A DNA stretch of 64,000 nt from Thamnaconus septentrionalis (GCA_009823395.1 CM020511.1:22411001-22475000); one strand, 5' to 3'; shown: positions 1-11,393, numbered from the stretch's first letter. Notes: a model not told the origin generated them from the letters alone. Made by a program: numbers and translations.

Positions 1-700
1 ATTACCCTCAATTCCCAAATGACCTGGAACCCAAATAAAATACACATGACAACCTGGCCTTTCAATTCTTGAAAGGCAGCACAGGATCTCCATTATAAAA
101 TCAGAGCGAGCTCTAGAAGTACCCTCTTCTAAAGCTACCAAAGCAGCAGCTGAATCCAAGCTTATGACACTGTTAACTGACTTATTATGCACTATCCATT
201 CCAAAGGTCTTTGAATTGCTAATAGTTCAGCAGATATGCGATGGCTGATTAGCAGATTCTCATCAGCAACAAAAACCCCAATTCCAGTTTTTCCATAAGC
301 AGGATCCTTTGAACCATCAGTAAATGTTTTCATTAACTCATTGAGCTGATTCAGAAACATCTTAACATCCTTACAAAGGCAATTTCTCCCTTCTTCAAGG
401 ATAAACAGCTGGACCTCAGGTTCAGGAAGAAACCAAGGTGGAACAGACTACAAATCAGACACAGCCATTTTTCTACACTCCAGCCCAAAATCCCCCACCA
501 ACTGCTTTTGATGGTGTAAAAAAAGTCAACTACTTTCCATTGTGTGAAAATTCCCCAGGATCATCTAAAAGGCACTTTGAAACATATCCTGACCTTGTGC
601 CACATACAGCAGCTTGACCCAAGACTGAAGCCGTAATTTATTTGTTCCTGACTATCAACGGCATTTCCCCCCATTTCAATTGGTAAGGCAGGGATGTGAG
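1..700 (-). mobile_element. I-clade (Nimb-like) LINE, RNase H end of ORF2, cut by window edge
   Basis: Read on the minus strand, positions 366 to 1 are continuously open and encode an RNase H domain. Visible motifs, in order, are FTDGSKD (catalytic Asp region), a helix with AELLAIQRPLEWI, SLDSAAAL, and VPGHLGIEGN at the window edge. An RNase H domain downstream of the reverse transcriptase is characteristic of the I group of non-LTR retrotransposons. Between about 366 and 700 the linker after the reverse transcriptase is still readable (for example LRLQSWVKLLYVAQG) but has stops and frameshifts. The element abuts the retroviral LTR at 707, so its upstream part is missing or displaced. It is a fossil; the clade is inferred from domain content only. 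Confidence 0.75.
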
Positions 701-706
701 TCATTT

Positions 707-1710
707 TGAAGGAACAGCTACAGTTTATGAAGGCCTTGTTGGATTGCCATTTTATAGTGTCGTGCTGATGATCCGCGTGTTCGTTTGAAGAGTTTCAGGA
801 GAAGAATGCTAATTTTATCTTTAGTATGCATATCCAGAATACAAGTATACAGAGCTGTAGGTCGAGTTCTAACCCTCCCAGCATCAAGATGAGAGTGCAT
901 GAAGTCTGACTGCTGTTTTTTCTCAGACCCAGTCTTTTTATATATAGAAAATGAACCAATTCTTTGTGCAGATGTGCTCCGACGTTGTCCTGTGATTTGC
1001 TGTCTGGTCCCCAGACCCCAGCCTCATTAGGTGTTGCTGCAGCCCTTTTTCCCAATTGTAGGCGGGTGTCTGAAACAGGAAACAGTCCTTATTTGGTAGA
1101 GAGCCAAATGATCCTCTTTCTTTCTGTATGGCCTGGAGGCACAACTTCCTTTAAGAAAGTCCCAAGGTTGTGAAATTCCAATCCCTGTGACCACTCTGGT
1201 CATTAACTTCATGAGAGTCAAAAAGTCAGCCCCTGTTGTTGTCCACTCTCAGGTCACCTTACGGTCACTGTTTTATGAGGGGTTGGTTCCTGTGTCCTCT
1301 CTAAAGTCTCACATAACTCTGCACAGGGCTTACACAGCATATTATGCATACAACGCCTGTTAGGCATGGGTCAACTAACTGGTTTAAGCATATCTATATC
1401 AGTGTGTGGAGTTTGCATGATCTCCGCGTGTCTGCGTGGGTTCTCTCCGGGTTCTCCGGCTTCCTCCCACAGTCCAAAAACATGCATGTTAGGTCAATTG
1501 AACACTCTAAATTGTCCATAGGTGTGCATGCGAGTGTCAATGGTTGTTTGTCTATATGTGGCGCTGCGATGAACTGGCGACTTGCCCATGGTGTACCCTG
1601 CCTTCGCCCTAAGACAGCTGGGATAGGCTCCAGCAGACCCCCGTGACCCTGAATTGGAATAAGCGGGTATAGAAGATGAATGAATGAATGAATGAATGAA
1701 CTGCCTTCAA
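707..1710 (-). repeat. 3' LTR of an endogenous retrovirus, interrupted by a SINE-like repeat
   Basis: The segment begins TGAAGG and ends CCTTCA on the plus strand, a perfect 6-bp terminal inverted repeat of the TG...CA type. On the minus strand it lies directly after a purine tract (complement of 1711-1722) that follows env-like sequence, as expected of a 3' LTR. Within it, minus-strand 950-935 contains a TATA-like stretch (CTATATATAAAAAG), a plausible U3 promoter. A plus-strand SINE-like repeat occupies about 1397-1700, so the LTR proper is about 700 bp. The 5' LTR was not found, so the target duplication cannot be read. Confidence 0.65.
1397..1700 (+). repeat. SINE-like/LINE-tail repeat, copy 1 (longest copy)
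   Basis: This is the longest copy in the window of a dispersed repeat. It contains GTTCTCTCCGGGTTCTCC, then CCTCCCACAGTCCAAAAAC, then the segment shared with the other copies (GATGAACTGGCGACTTG, GGGATAGGCTCCAGCAGAC, AATAAGCGGGTATAGAAG), and ends in a (TGAA)n tail at about 1677-1700. The tail marks the 3' end, so this copy lies on the plus strand. It sits inside the retroviral LTR, so it inserted after the retrovirus. I recognise the sequence as a common teleost repeat but will not name the family. No clear target duplication was seen here. Confidence 0.75.
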
Positions 1711-2032
1711 CGCCCCCTTTTGGCCTAGCCCCAGCTAGGTCAATCTTACCAGTTCATTGTGACCTCTCCCATCTCTATTCCGTCACCGTCACCCATCAGG
1801 GGGAGGGTTTCCCTCTGCATTTGGGCCATTTGATAAGGTGGAGGTTGCTTTCCTTTTAATGGGTGTTACAATAAAACAATTACACAAAGAGCAAATGCAC
1901 GTAATACAACAGCCACATAATACCAAGGCGGCAATAGCAGAAATTAATAATTAAACCACTGTCTTTGTTCCCGTCTGGGTCAGACAGGTGAAATTGGACC
2001 TTGTTGGAACAAATATGGGAGGCAATGTCTTT
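1711..2032 (-). pseudogene. Retroviral env C-terminal remnant and polypurine tract
   Basis: On the minus strand about 1970-1810 encodes a hydrophobic stretch followed by a CGCC motif and a basic tail, resembling the membrane-spanning end of the transmembrane Env subunit of gamma/epsilon-type retroviruses. A purine tract (complement of 1712-1722) then precedes the LTR. Nearly all of env is missing, because the sequence passes within about 250 bases of the integrase once the MITE at 2036-2799 is discounted. At least one in-frame stop is present. The assignment rests on hydrophobicity, the cysteine motif and position, not on a full alignment. Confidence 0.5.
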
Positions 2033-2035
2033 TTA

Positions 2036-2799
2036 GGGCGTATTCACACCAGGAAAGTCCTTTAGTTAACTTTCTTTGGTCCGGACCAAAATACAATGTA
2101 TCTTTTTGGTTTGGTGCGGTTCCTTTTCACATTGCAATTTTCGCAAGAGTCCCAGGATTTGACAACAAACTCACATGTGTGCAAAGATCGTTCAATCATT
2201 GGACAAAATGGTCCGGGGCGGGGTAACACGGTATAATACGGAACAAAACAAACAATCATGGATCTCCGGCGTGCTGCACTTGTTGTGTTCATCATGTTTG
2301 TTTGTTTGTTTTTCTCACACTAACACAAGCGTTTGCAGGTCATTTGGAGCATCAGAAGCTTTTGATGCAACATCGATTTTATGAGGAGAGGTTTACCATT
2401 TTGCGACAACGAAGACATTTGGCAAGAACCGTCTCCTCATTGCTCCACGTTGAACCACGACTCATGTTAGCCTGATGGTCCGACGACGTGCTACTAAACT
2501 TTCTACTATGCTAACCAAAACATTATTTTCCATAATGGTTGTGGCTACGGAAGCCTGTGACGTGTAAAAAGGCGTGTGATTTCACAACTGGTTCGAGCCA
2601 CGGTGCGGTCGCTTTCACACATCAACCGAATCATGGTTCGTTTGGAAGCGAACCGAGACCACCTCTCCGGCGAGGTCTCGGACCGGCTGTTTGCTCCGGA
2701 CCAGAGTTCGCTGGTTTGTTTTCACACCAGCCCAAAAAGTCCGCACAAGGGACTTTTTTGGTTTAGTTCGAACCAAACAGGGCAGGTGTGAATACGCCC
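2036..2799. mobile_element. Nonautonomous PIF/Harbinger-type MITE
   Basis: The terminal inverted repeats are GGGCGTATTCACACC at the left end and its reverse complement at the right end, flanked on both sides by TTA (2033-2035 and 2800-2802). A 3-bp TTA/TAA duplication is the hallmark of the PIF/Harbinger superfamily. The interior has no transposase-like reading frame and contains several smaller inverted repeats, including CCGAGACC/GGTCTCGG near 2658-2686. It separates the retroviral integrase (2803 onward) from the env remnant, so it inserted after the retrovirus. Confidence 0.8.
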
Positions 2800-2802
2800 T
2801 TA

Positions 2803-3441
2803 GACACCAATGGGAAAAGAGATTTTCTTTTCAGGCGGACAGCATGTGTGGTCCGCTCCACAATCTGGAAGAGACCGGGCCACCTCGTTTCCGACCACTT
2901 CCTTTTGCTGGCTTTTAGGAGAACCCACTCAGCTGTGTTTGTGATCCCTTGTTCACTAGTTGAACAAGGGATCCAGAAGACACTAGTGCTGTCTTCTGGA
3001 TCTGCCTGTTGAGAGAAAACTGAGAGAGTGACTTTCAGTTTGATCAAAATAAAACTTACACGTCCGAACGGTGCTGAAATTGCCAAGAAATGATCTGCTC
3101 CTGGTCCTGGGAAGGGAACACCCCACTCGAGCTCAAAGGGGGTGAATCCTGTCCGGGAGCTGACTGAGCTTGTCACTGACTTCAGGACTATTGGCAGTGC
3201 CTGTGTCCATCTCATGCCATTGTGAGCGCAAATCATGCCAATTCAGCGTTTGATTCATTCTTTCCACCTTGCCCTGTGATTGAGAATGATCAACAGTGCC
3301 AAACACACGTTCAAGGCCTAACGCCTTCTCTACTTCTTGGAGGTCTTTTCAAAGTGAGTGCCATTGTCTGATCTAATTCTTCAGGGGAAATTGTGTGTGA
3401 ATGTATTGATTGATGAGAAACTTTATTACCGTTTTCATGTG
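2803..3441 (-). pseudogene. Endogenous retrovirus integrase, C-terminal half
   Basis: The minus strand encodes, with frameshifts, the later part of a retroviral integrase core: IRSDNGTHFE (second catalytic Asp region) near 3350-3380, then a GKVERMNQ motif (catalytic Glu region) near 3255-3280, then HNGMRW and TGFTPFELEWG near 3120-3235, and finally an SH3-like C-terminal piece. The first part of the same domain lies at 5567-5760, on the far side of a Gypsy insertion. Frameshifts, stops and a palindromic insertion at 2943-3002 show it is dead. The family resembles gamma/epsilon-type fish retroviruses. Confidence 0.75.
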
Positions 3442-3448
3442 TGACATT

Positions 3449-3880
3449 CAGGTGGAGGGAGAAGGTTGGACCAAGGCACAGACTCAGAGCAGCAGCTGAC
3501 TCTTGACTGTTTTATTTTGTTGCTGTTAGATGACAGGCAGTGGAGCACAGGGGTGGGACCAGGAGAGAAGTGAGAGCAGGTGGACGGAGGCTCAGGGGAG
3601 CCTTGTAGCAGGAGCAGGTCCAGGGAGGCAGCATGAAGTACAGGAGAGTCTTCCTGGGAGGAAAAACCTGGTCATGAAAATCCTGACGAGCTAGAGACTA
3701 GGATCTAAAAGGATTTAAAGAAGCACTTTAGCCAAACAGCCTGACAAGCGTTACCGCTGAGATAACTGTAAATATCTGGCAGGGAGTGGCTGGAGAACCG
3801 GGCTTTTAAAGCAGAGGGTTGATGAGGCTGAAAAGCATCAGGTGTGTGACGATCTGCAGCTGCCTGGACCTAAGACCTGC
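3449..3880 (-). repeat. LTR (3') of a Ty3/Gypsy element, approximate limits
   Basis: This noncoding stretch lies directly downstream (minus strand) of the Gypsy pol and chromodomain coding sequence. On the minus strand it contains a TTTAAATCC box, an AATAAAA signal (about 3503-3515), and CTGAGTCTGTGCCTTGG just after it, the arrangement of promoter, polyadenylation site and U5 in an LTR. Its lower end coincides with the junction to retroviral integrase at 3442-3448. The exact upper limit is not resolved because no second LTR is present for comparison. Confidence 0.55.
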
Positions 3881-3907
3881 CCCTGGAGAAATGATGGAAA
3901 ACAACAG

Positions 3908-3938
<31 letters not shown>

Positions 3939-5559
3939 CACACGAGAGGGAAGAGAACCCACAACAAAAGCAGGCTTGGCCAGTTGTGGATATGACAGTA
4001 GCCAAACCCCCCTTGCCCCCCGCCCTTCAATGGCCGCCACCTGGCAAGCCACGCATAACCTTCCCAATCCACCAGGTACTGAAGCCCCTGCCCCTGGTGG
4101 CGCACATCCGGGAGCCTTTCGAACTGTGAGCGTGGGATGACCATCCACAAGTTGGGGGGGGGGGCAGAGGGGGATAGGCCGGAGGGCACAAAGCACTGTC
4201 CCTGACAGGCTTCAACAGTGAGACATGGAAAACTGGGTGCACTTTGAGAGAACCGGGCGGTTGAGTTTGATTTTGACAGCTGTAGGGTTAACAATGGCAG
4301 TAATCTCAAAAGGGCTAAAAAAAAAAAAAAAACGGGAGAAAGTTTCCTGGGGTTAGTTTTCAGAGAGATATTTTTGGCTGATAACCAGACCTTCTGACCA
4401 GGACTGTAGAGGGGAGCAGAGGTGCTATGACGATCAGCCAGGCGACGTTTTTTTGTAGCTACACGGAGCAGGGCAGAGCGGGCACATTTCCAGATCCTGC
4501 GTCAGCGGCGGAGATAATGTTGCACCGAAGGTACTGCTTGTGCTGGAAACAAAGGGGGAAGGTATCCCAGAGCACACTCAAAAGGTGTCATACCTGTAGC
4601 TGAACTGGAGAGGGAATTGTGTGCATACTCTGTCCAGGCCAGGTGAGAGCTCCATGATGCGGGATTCTGTGCTGTTACACACCGTAGGGCTGCTTCAAGA
4701 TTATGGTTTGCCCGCTCTGCTTGCCCGTTTGTTTGAAGATTGGAATCCAGAGGACAGGCTGACTGACACCCCTAAGGCTGAAAAAAAAACAGCAGATTTA
4801 GAAAACCGATGAACTATGGTGAGTATTGTATTGCTATCTTCAGAGGGAGGCAGTCCAGTGACAAAATCTACCGCAATGTGTGACCAAGGGCGCCTGGGAT
4901 TTAGCAGGGATCTGGCTGGTCATGCTGGGCCTCTCTGACAGTGGTCTCAATCTGCCAGGTGACTTCCCCTGCCACACAGGAGGGAGGTATAATGGTATCA
5001 GGGATTGAAGAGCTCTCCTCAAGCGAAAATTGTCAGGTTTCGTGTTCTTGGAACCGGGCCAGTAGGTTATGGTAAATTTAAAGCAGTCAAAGAATAATGC
5101 CCAGCGGGCTTGATGGGCGTTTAGGTGCTTGGCGGTCTGGATGTAAGCCAGGTTTTTGTGGCCAGTCCATACCAGAAAGGGAAGCTGTTCTCCCTTGAGC
5201 CAATGCCGCCATTCTTCCGGAGCCAGCTTGACAGCCAGCAACTCCCGATTCCCCACGTCGTAGATGAGTTCTGTTGGTGTGAGTCTCCTGGAGAAAAACG
5301 CACAAGGGTGGGGGGAACCAACTGAACGGGACCAAGGGAGAAGTGAGTCTGGTTAAAGGTGCTGCAATAGAGCTGTAGTTCTTTATGAACCTGCGGTAAA
5401 CGTTGGCGAAACTAAGGAACCTCGGGAGTTGCTTTACAGATGTGGGGGTCGGCCACTCTGCCATTGCTTGAATTTTTTATGAATCTGCTTCAATCTGCCC
5501 GCTCTTGATGAAGTGGCCCAGGAATGTAATTGAAGACGTGTGAAACTCACACTTCGATA
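3880..5559 (-). mobile_element. Ty3/Gypsy chromovirus pol fragment (RT end, RNase H, integrase end, chromodomain)
   Basis: Minus-strand order: the end of the reverse transcriptase (GHFIKSGQIEA near 5500, then [19 protein letters not shown] near 5380-5450); RNase H and tether ([50 protein letters not shown] at about 5256-5020); integrase C-terminal part (EYAHNSL, GMTPFE at about 4650-4560); and a chromodomain ([10 protein letters not shown] at about 4040-4070). This matches the chromodomain-bearing fish Gypsy group. The 5' LTR, gag, protease and early RT are absent; the coding part starts abruptly at 5559 against retroviral integrase. Several frameshifts and a CA repeat (3908-3943) interrupt it, so it is not functional. 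Confidence 0.85.
3908..3943. repeat. (CA)n microsatellite
   Basis: Dinucleotide CA run with one AA interruption, inside the Gypsy 3' region. Confidence 0.95.
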
Positions 5560-5800
5560 TGACATTGTGTCTTCTGCTTTTGTGGGAACTGCCTCGTGCC
5601 AGAAAGTGTATGCATCCACCGCCACCAGGAGGTATCGGAACCGGTTGACCCAATCAATCATATCTGTATAGTCTATTATGATTTCTTGTCCTGCCATTGG
5701 TGTAACTGGAAACTTACCCTGATGTGTTTTTTTTTGTTTGTGTGCATTGTTGACTTCACATTGTAATGTCTACATACTGAAAATGTGTTGATGTAACTCT
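5560..5800 (-). pseudogene. Endogenous retrovirus integrase, N-terminal half
   Basis: The minus strand encodes the start of the integrase catalytic core (IIIDYTDMID, carrying the first catalytic Asp, then RYLLVAVDAY and EAVPTKAED) at about 5690-5567, and upstream of it a cysteine-containing piece that may be the end of the zinc-binding domain (about 5700-5770). Reading stops at the junction near 5560-5566, where Gypsy RT sequence begins; the continuation is found at 2803-3441. A protease or reverse transcriptase is not recognisable above 5800, where Tc1-like sequence starts. Confidence 0.7.
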
Positions 5801-5844
5801 TAACCATGGCTAATAGAAATGGAACCAAATGTACCAGGTACCGC

Positions 5845-6937
<1,093 letters not shown>

Positions 6938-7900
6938 GAAATGGCTCCACTAGGAATCAGACGGCTCCAAAACCTCTGAAACCAAAAGGCCTTTAGTGGT
7001 GTCTATGGTGGTGCCTTCCTCGTCCTATGTTTTATGTTTATACTACTCTTGCCAGATTGTGTGTTTAATCTAAAATAGCAAATGAAAAAGGCCTCATCAT
7101 GGGACACAATCCCACATCGGTGGGGGTGGCTGACCAGAGCCCCTTCACCAAGTTGTTCAACATTGGATCACCCTCTGAATGATCTGTTTTCACATCTCAG
7201 CATAAACATCTGGCTCAGCTGTCTGAAGGTGAACATTCATTGATGTGTTCTACCACAAAGTAAAAAAAAAAAAACAGAAACTAAACTAAAAATTGACTTC
7301 TTAGCAACCAAATCAAAACAGGACTGTCAGTCAGATTAAAATGTTCTCCAAAATTACACACATGCAAGCACACTGACAAACAAAGAGAAAGAGCCCCCTC
7401 CTTTTTTTTTGTTCTGTCCTCCTACGTGTGTGTGTGCGTGTGTAACAGAATGCCCCCACTAGTGGATAAGAGGGGAGGCTCTCTGCCTCAGAGTCAGCAA
7501 AGGCTCATATTTTATTATCTATACATAATCCTCATTTGGACTCCTACATGCTAACTCTATACAGGTCTTATCATTAATAAAATGTCCTATCACGGGAGCA
7601 TATTTTAATCAATCTTATAAAGTCCTTTCAGAGGCTCGTAGGTTTAAACACATTAAGTCCTCAGTAGGCTCATGAGTTTTAGCACTAGAGACAAAAGAGC
7701 ATGTCTCTACTTATGCATTTCAGATTTTGCATTACAATGTGTGTGATGCTAAATCTCTCTCAACTAGTACACATTAACCAAACATTCCACGCACCTACAT
7801 TAAACAAAAATTTAACAGACAGACACTAAAAAATTATTACGAGAAACGAAAGATCGGTGTTTCTTTGTAAGTATGCATACGTGTTCCTCCAGAACTCATG
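6938..7900. other. Unassigned noncoding sequence; possible old LTR-like segment
   Basis: No coding sequence seen. About 7440-7800 begins TGTAACAGAATGCCCCC and is AT-rich with several TTATTA/TAATAAA words, reminiscent of a solo LTR in reverse orientation, but no matching copy or target duplication is available in the window, so this is only a suspicion. Confidence 0.25.
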
Positions 7901-8366
7901 AAATTAGGTGTGGGGTCCCCCAATGGTCAATTTTAGGTCCAATTCTTTTTAATCTTTACATGCTTCCCCATGGGGACGTCATCCTCCTGATGACACAGGG
8001 CAAATTGATGCCCTTTTTAACTGTATTTTAGATATAAAGTCATGGATGGCAGAAAATTTCCTACAGCTCAACCAGGACAAAACTGAGGTTTTAGTCATTG
8101 GTCCTGAAGGACGGAGAGAGAAACTTTTACCAACACTACAAGATTTTAGACCCAAACAATATGTTAAGAACCTGGGAGTTTTTTTTTACTCTGAGCTCGC
8201 CTTTGTTTCACACATAGAAAAAAATTACGAAGATATGTTTTTAACCATCTTAAGAATATAGCCAGAATCCGCCCGTTTCTCTCGCAGGCCAGCACGGTGG
8301 TGCTGTTGCATGCTTTTATGCTTTTATGTCGCTGCATTGGCTTCCTATCTGCTTCAGGATCGATTT
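7901..8366 (+). mobile_element. L2-group LINE, ORF2 reverse transcriptase remnant (left part)
   Basis: The plus strand encodes the RT palm entry GPILFNLYMLPHG at about 7937-7975 and then DIKSWMAENFLQLNQDKTEV at about 8033-8090, followed by VKNLGVFF at about 8163-8186. The intervening YADD-type catalytic box is missing: sequence jumps from the PHGDVI region to the TGQIDALFN region. A second deletion joins LLHAF (about 8303-8320) directly to LHWLPICFRIDF (about 8331-8366). The reading frame breaks several times. The rest of the same ORF continues at 9662 on the far side of a TTAA-flanked insertion. Confidence 0.85.
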
Positions 8367-8370
8367 TTAA

Positions 8371-9657
8371 AGTGATCTATTATACTAATTTTCGGGCCTT
8401 TGTATTTGATTTCTGGTCCCTCCAGAGCAGCAACACACGATTCCCCGCACTGAAAGCTTTGTAGATCTGTGTATCTCGCTGCTAATTTCCTCGTATTTCC
8501 TGCATCCCACGAAAACGGTCTGTTTTACTTCACTCCACCCCCAGCCTCCTCCGTGTTCGCCTCCCGCCCAGCCCACTCCGCTGTGATTGGTCACACTCTT
8601 CATCGCTGCTGAGGCACACTTCCTCAGTGTGCCGGTGTGGGAGTTGAGAGTAAACGGCAAACTTTACAAAACAGGAACAATTTAAACACTTACCGTTGTG
8701 AAGGCTTCACCCGTTAGCAGCTGTTTACCGGCTAATCCAGCTTCGTACGGACCCAGCGCGGGCTGAGTTACCGCCGCAAGGCGGACCGAAGGTCCCTGGA
8801 TGTTTTTTGTGCCTTCCGTGTCCCCGGAAATATATTTTACTTTGTGTACTGACCGTGTTTTTGTTTTGTAATTTTGCGAGACATTTTAATAGGGCTTGAT
8901 TTGATTTCGTTTCATACTGTTGACTTGCATCAAAACATTTTCCTAGCAGAGAAAATATGTACGCTGAAACGATCACTTCAGTCATAGAGTCGTTTATTAT
9001 TAGACAAGAATATCTGCACAACTTAAGAGTCCACACAAAGCAGGAAGAGCTCTATACAACCGATGTTAACATGCTGGCAGCGTGAACATCGCTATAAGGA
9101 GTGAAACTTGCGAGTCAAAATAGCTGCCTATTCAGTTTCGCTGCCAGCGAACACAACACAGATAACAAGCAGAGCACGGAGTTAGCGGTGGTGGCTAACA
9201 GTTCATCAACACGATTCAGCGGTTGTACGTTGCAAGTAGTCTTAAAACTAATGTTGCTTGAGGTCACAATACACTTACAGTCCTCCCTTGGTGCTTCGGT
9301 ATTTATATCACTCGGTATTTTTTATTTTATAATTTTTCATTTCCCTTACACCGAAAAAACATTTTCTTGGAGCAGCACATCACTTTCGGGGCAGAGCGGG
9401 GGAGGGCGGAACCAGTCCGAGAGTGTGCCTGAGCTTGGCCATGAAAGGAGATCCGGAACGCATTCACGTCATTGCGTTCCCAGTGTTGAAAAAATCTCTG
9501 TGAACAGAGTGTTCAGAACCATGCCCAACAATTTGCAGGGCTCACGTCCAAACGCATGAACCTCATTATTTGACGATTTTCGATCGTTTGACGATAGGGT
9601 TCAACATTGTAACAGTTTTTTAAGCTCAGAAAAGTGGAAAAGCATCATAGGTGCCCC
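8371..9657. mobile_element. TTAA-flanked nonautonomous DNA transposon inserted in the LINE
   Basis: Both ends carry TTAA (8367-8370 and 9658-9661). The LINE coding sequence resumes on the right (KIILFVFKCLNSL) almost exactly where it stopped on the left, so the segment is an insertion. Termini are imperfect inverted repeats: left AGTGATCTATTATAC, right (reverse complement) AGGGGCACCTATGATGC. TTAA duplication fits piggyBac or Kolobok superfamilies. No transposase domain is recognisable inside; the plus-strand open stretch at 9101-9559 has no motif I know and is probably fortuitous. Confidence 0.7.
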
Positions 9658-9661
9658 TTAA

Positions 9662-10509
9662 GATTATTTTATTCGTTTTTAAATGTCTTAACAGTCTTGT
9701 GCCATCTTATCCATCAGACCTGCTTTTATCATATCAACCCTTGTGGACCCTGAGGTCCTCTGGCACTGGCCTTTTAATTCTTACACGAATCAAAACAAAA
9801 ACACACGGTGAGGCTGTGTTCAGCCATTATGGCCCGTATCGGTGGAACAGCCTGCCAGAGAACCTCAGGGCCGCAGAGACTGTTGATATTTTTAAAAGGA
9901 AGCTCAAGATACACCTTTTAATTTGGCTTTTAACTGATTTTTTTTTAACTCTCTTACTTTTTTCCTAATTTATATTCTTATGCCTTTTATTGTCTTTGAT
10001 GAATTTATTTATTATTTATTATTGTTTTTAGACATTTTAATATTTAATATGGATTTTAACTGATTTCTCTTACTCCTTTATTTCTCTTATTTTATATTCT
10101 TCTGTCTCTTACTGTTTTAATATTTTTTTAGACATTTTTATGATTATATGATTATGATATTTTATAATCTCAGGTTTTATTTTTACCTCCAGTGTTTCCT
10201 CATGGGGGCCCTCGTCTTGGAGATCCCTCATGCACTTGTATGACCTGCCCAGGTCGGTCCAGGCTGGGTGAGGTGGGGAGGGTCTCTGTGACTGTGGACT
10301 ATGGTGCCTCTCTGCGTGCATGGCCACCCATTGGTGGCCTTTCCTCACCCGTAACCCTCAGTGCCATGCTATTTTATTGATGTGTTTGTTTACGAGTGTG
10401 GACGTATGTGTCTGTGTGGAGGGGCAGGTCCATTTGAGGGATGGGAGGGATGAGCTTTTATTTGTTCATTTTGCTGCATGTTTTGACATTTTATTTTGGT
10501 TTTAATCTG
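9662..10509 (+). mobile_element. L2-group LINE, ORF2 C-terminus and 3' UTR (right part)
   Basis: Plus-strand translation gives the typical C-terminal domain of fish L2-group ORF2: KCLNSLVPSYPSDLLLSYQP, TLRSSGTGLL, then THGEAVFSHYGPYRWNSLPE and FKRKLKIHLL, with an end at about 9968. The following AT-rich segment to about 10.5 kb is likely the LINE 3' UTR. Together with 7901-8366 it forms one element; roughly 4 bp plus the TTAA insertion separate the halves. Confidence 0.85.
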
Positions 10510-11175
10510 TGAAAACACAAACAGAAACCTATACTAAAATCGACTCATTCATACAGTCCTGTTTAAGCATGCTTTTGCTGCGTCGTTTTCTTTCGTCAAA
10601 CTAAATGTACGCTACCTTTGAAATGTAGATATTTGACGAAACAGCAGCAGACTTAGCTCGTCAGCAGATGTCACAATGGGCTTTTCCATTCATATACTTT
10701 CCCTACACTTATGGTTATTCATCAATGACCGACCTGAACTCTCCTAATGGTTGTTCAGGATTTTGGGCCCGTCTAATACCGCCTCCCAGAGGGCTTTAAC
10801 CGAATTGCGGCTTCCATTTTCACGTTATCTCACTTATACCACCCGGGAGTGTCCGCCCTGTCAACTGCACTCTGAGTCCCACCCCAATTTTTTGCGATTC
10901 CCATTCAGTGTTCACATTGTATCATTCGAGTGCTAAAAACCGTGTAATTCCATTTTAAAAAAAAAACAAAAAAGAACTGTATCATTCTGGTGATGAAACA
11001 TGTATTTATATTATACTTGTATCCAGAATGTCTAACGGGGACACTTCAATTGACATTGAGTGACAAGAATATATTAAAACCAGCAGTTTGAAGATACAAA
11101 ATTTAACTTCCATCCTTCAACCTTCAAGATTTCTTCCCTCCTCACAAGACCATAAACCTCTAGACTTTGAATTAT
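10510..11175. other. Unassigned noncoding sequence
   Basis: No coding region, RNA gene or repeat structure that I recognise, apart from a short A-rich run near 10955-10970. Confidence 0.4.
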
Positions 11176-11195
11176 GTACCTCTTGAAAGAGGTAC
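11176..11195. repeat. Short perfect hairpin (9-bp arms, 2-nt loop)
   Basis: GTACCTCTT, loop GA, AAGAGGTAC. A related degenerate arm (ACCTCAAGAGGT) follows at about 11200-11211, directly before the CA microsatellite. Confidence 0.85.
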
Positions 11196-11211
11196 ATATA
11201 CCTCAAGAGGT

Positions 11212-11212
<1 letters not shown>

Positions 11213-11286
<74 letters not shown>
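11213..11286. repeat. (CA)n microsatellite
   Basis: Uninterrupted CA repeat of about 37 units. Confidence 0.98.
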
Positions 11287-11290
<4 letters not shown>

Positions 11291-11393
11291 CCTTCCAACA
11301 CTTTCTGATAGTGTCTTTTAAATTCCAAAATAATTCTCAGCACTCCCAAAAAGAGAGGTGCGTCGGAGAAGGGTGTCACCCCTGAGTAAGACC

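Noticed and set aside
9101..9559. 152-codon open stretch inside the TTAA-flanked element
   Set aside because: No transposase motif, mixed composition, and no similarity I can recognise; not called as a gene.
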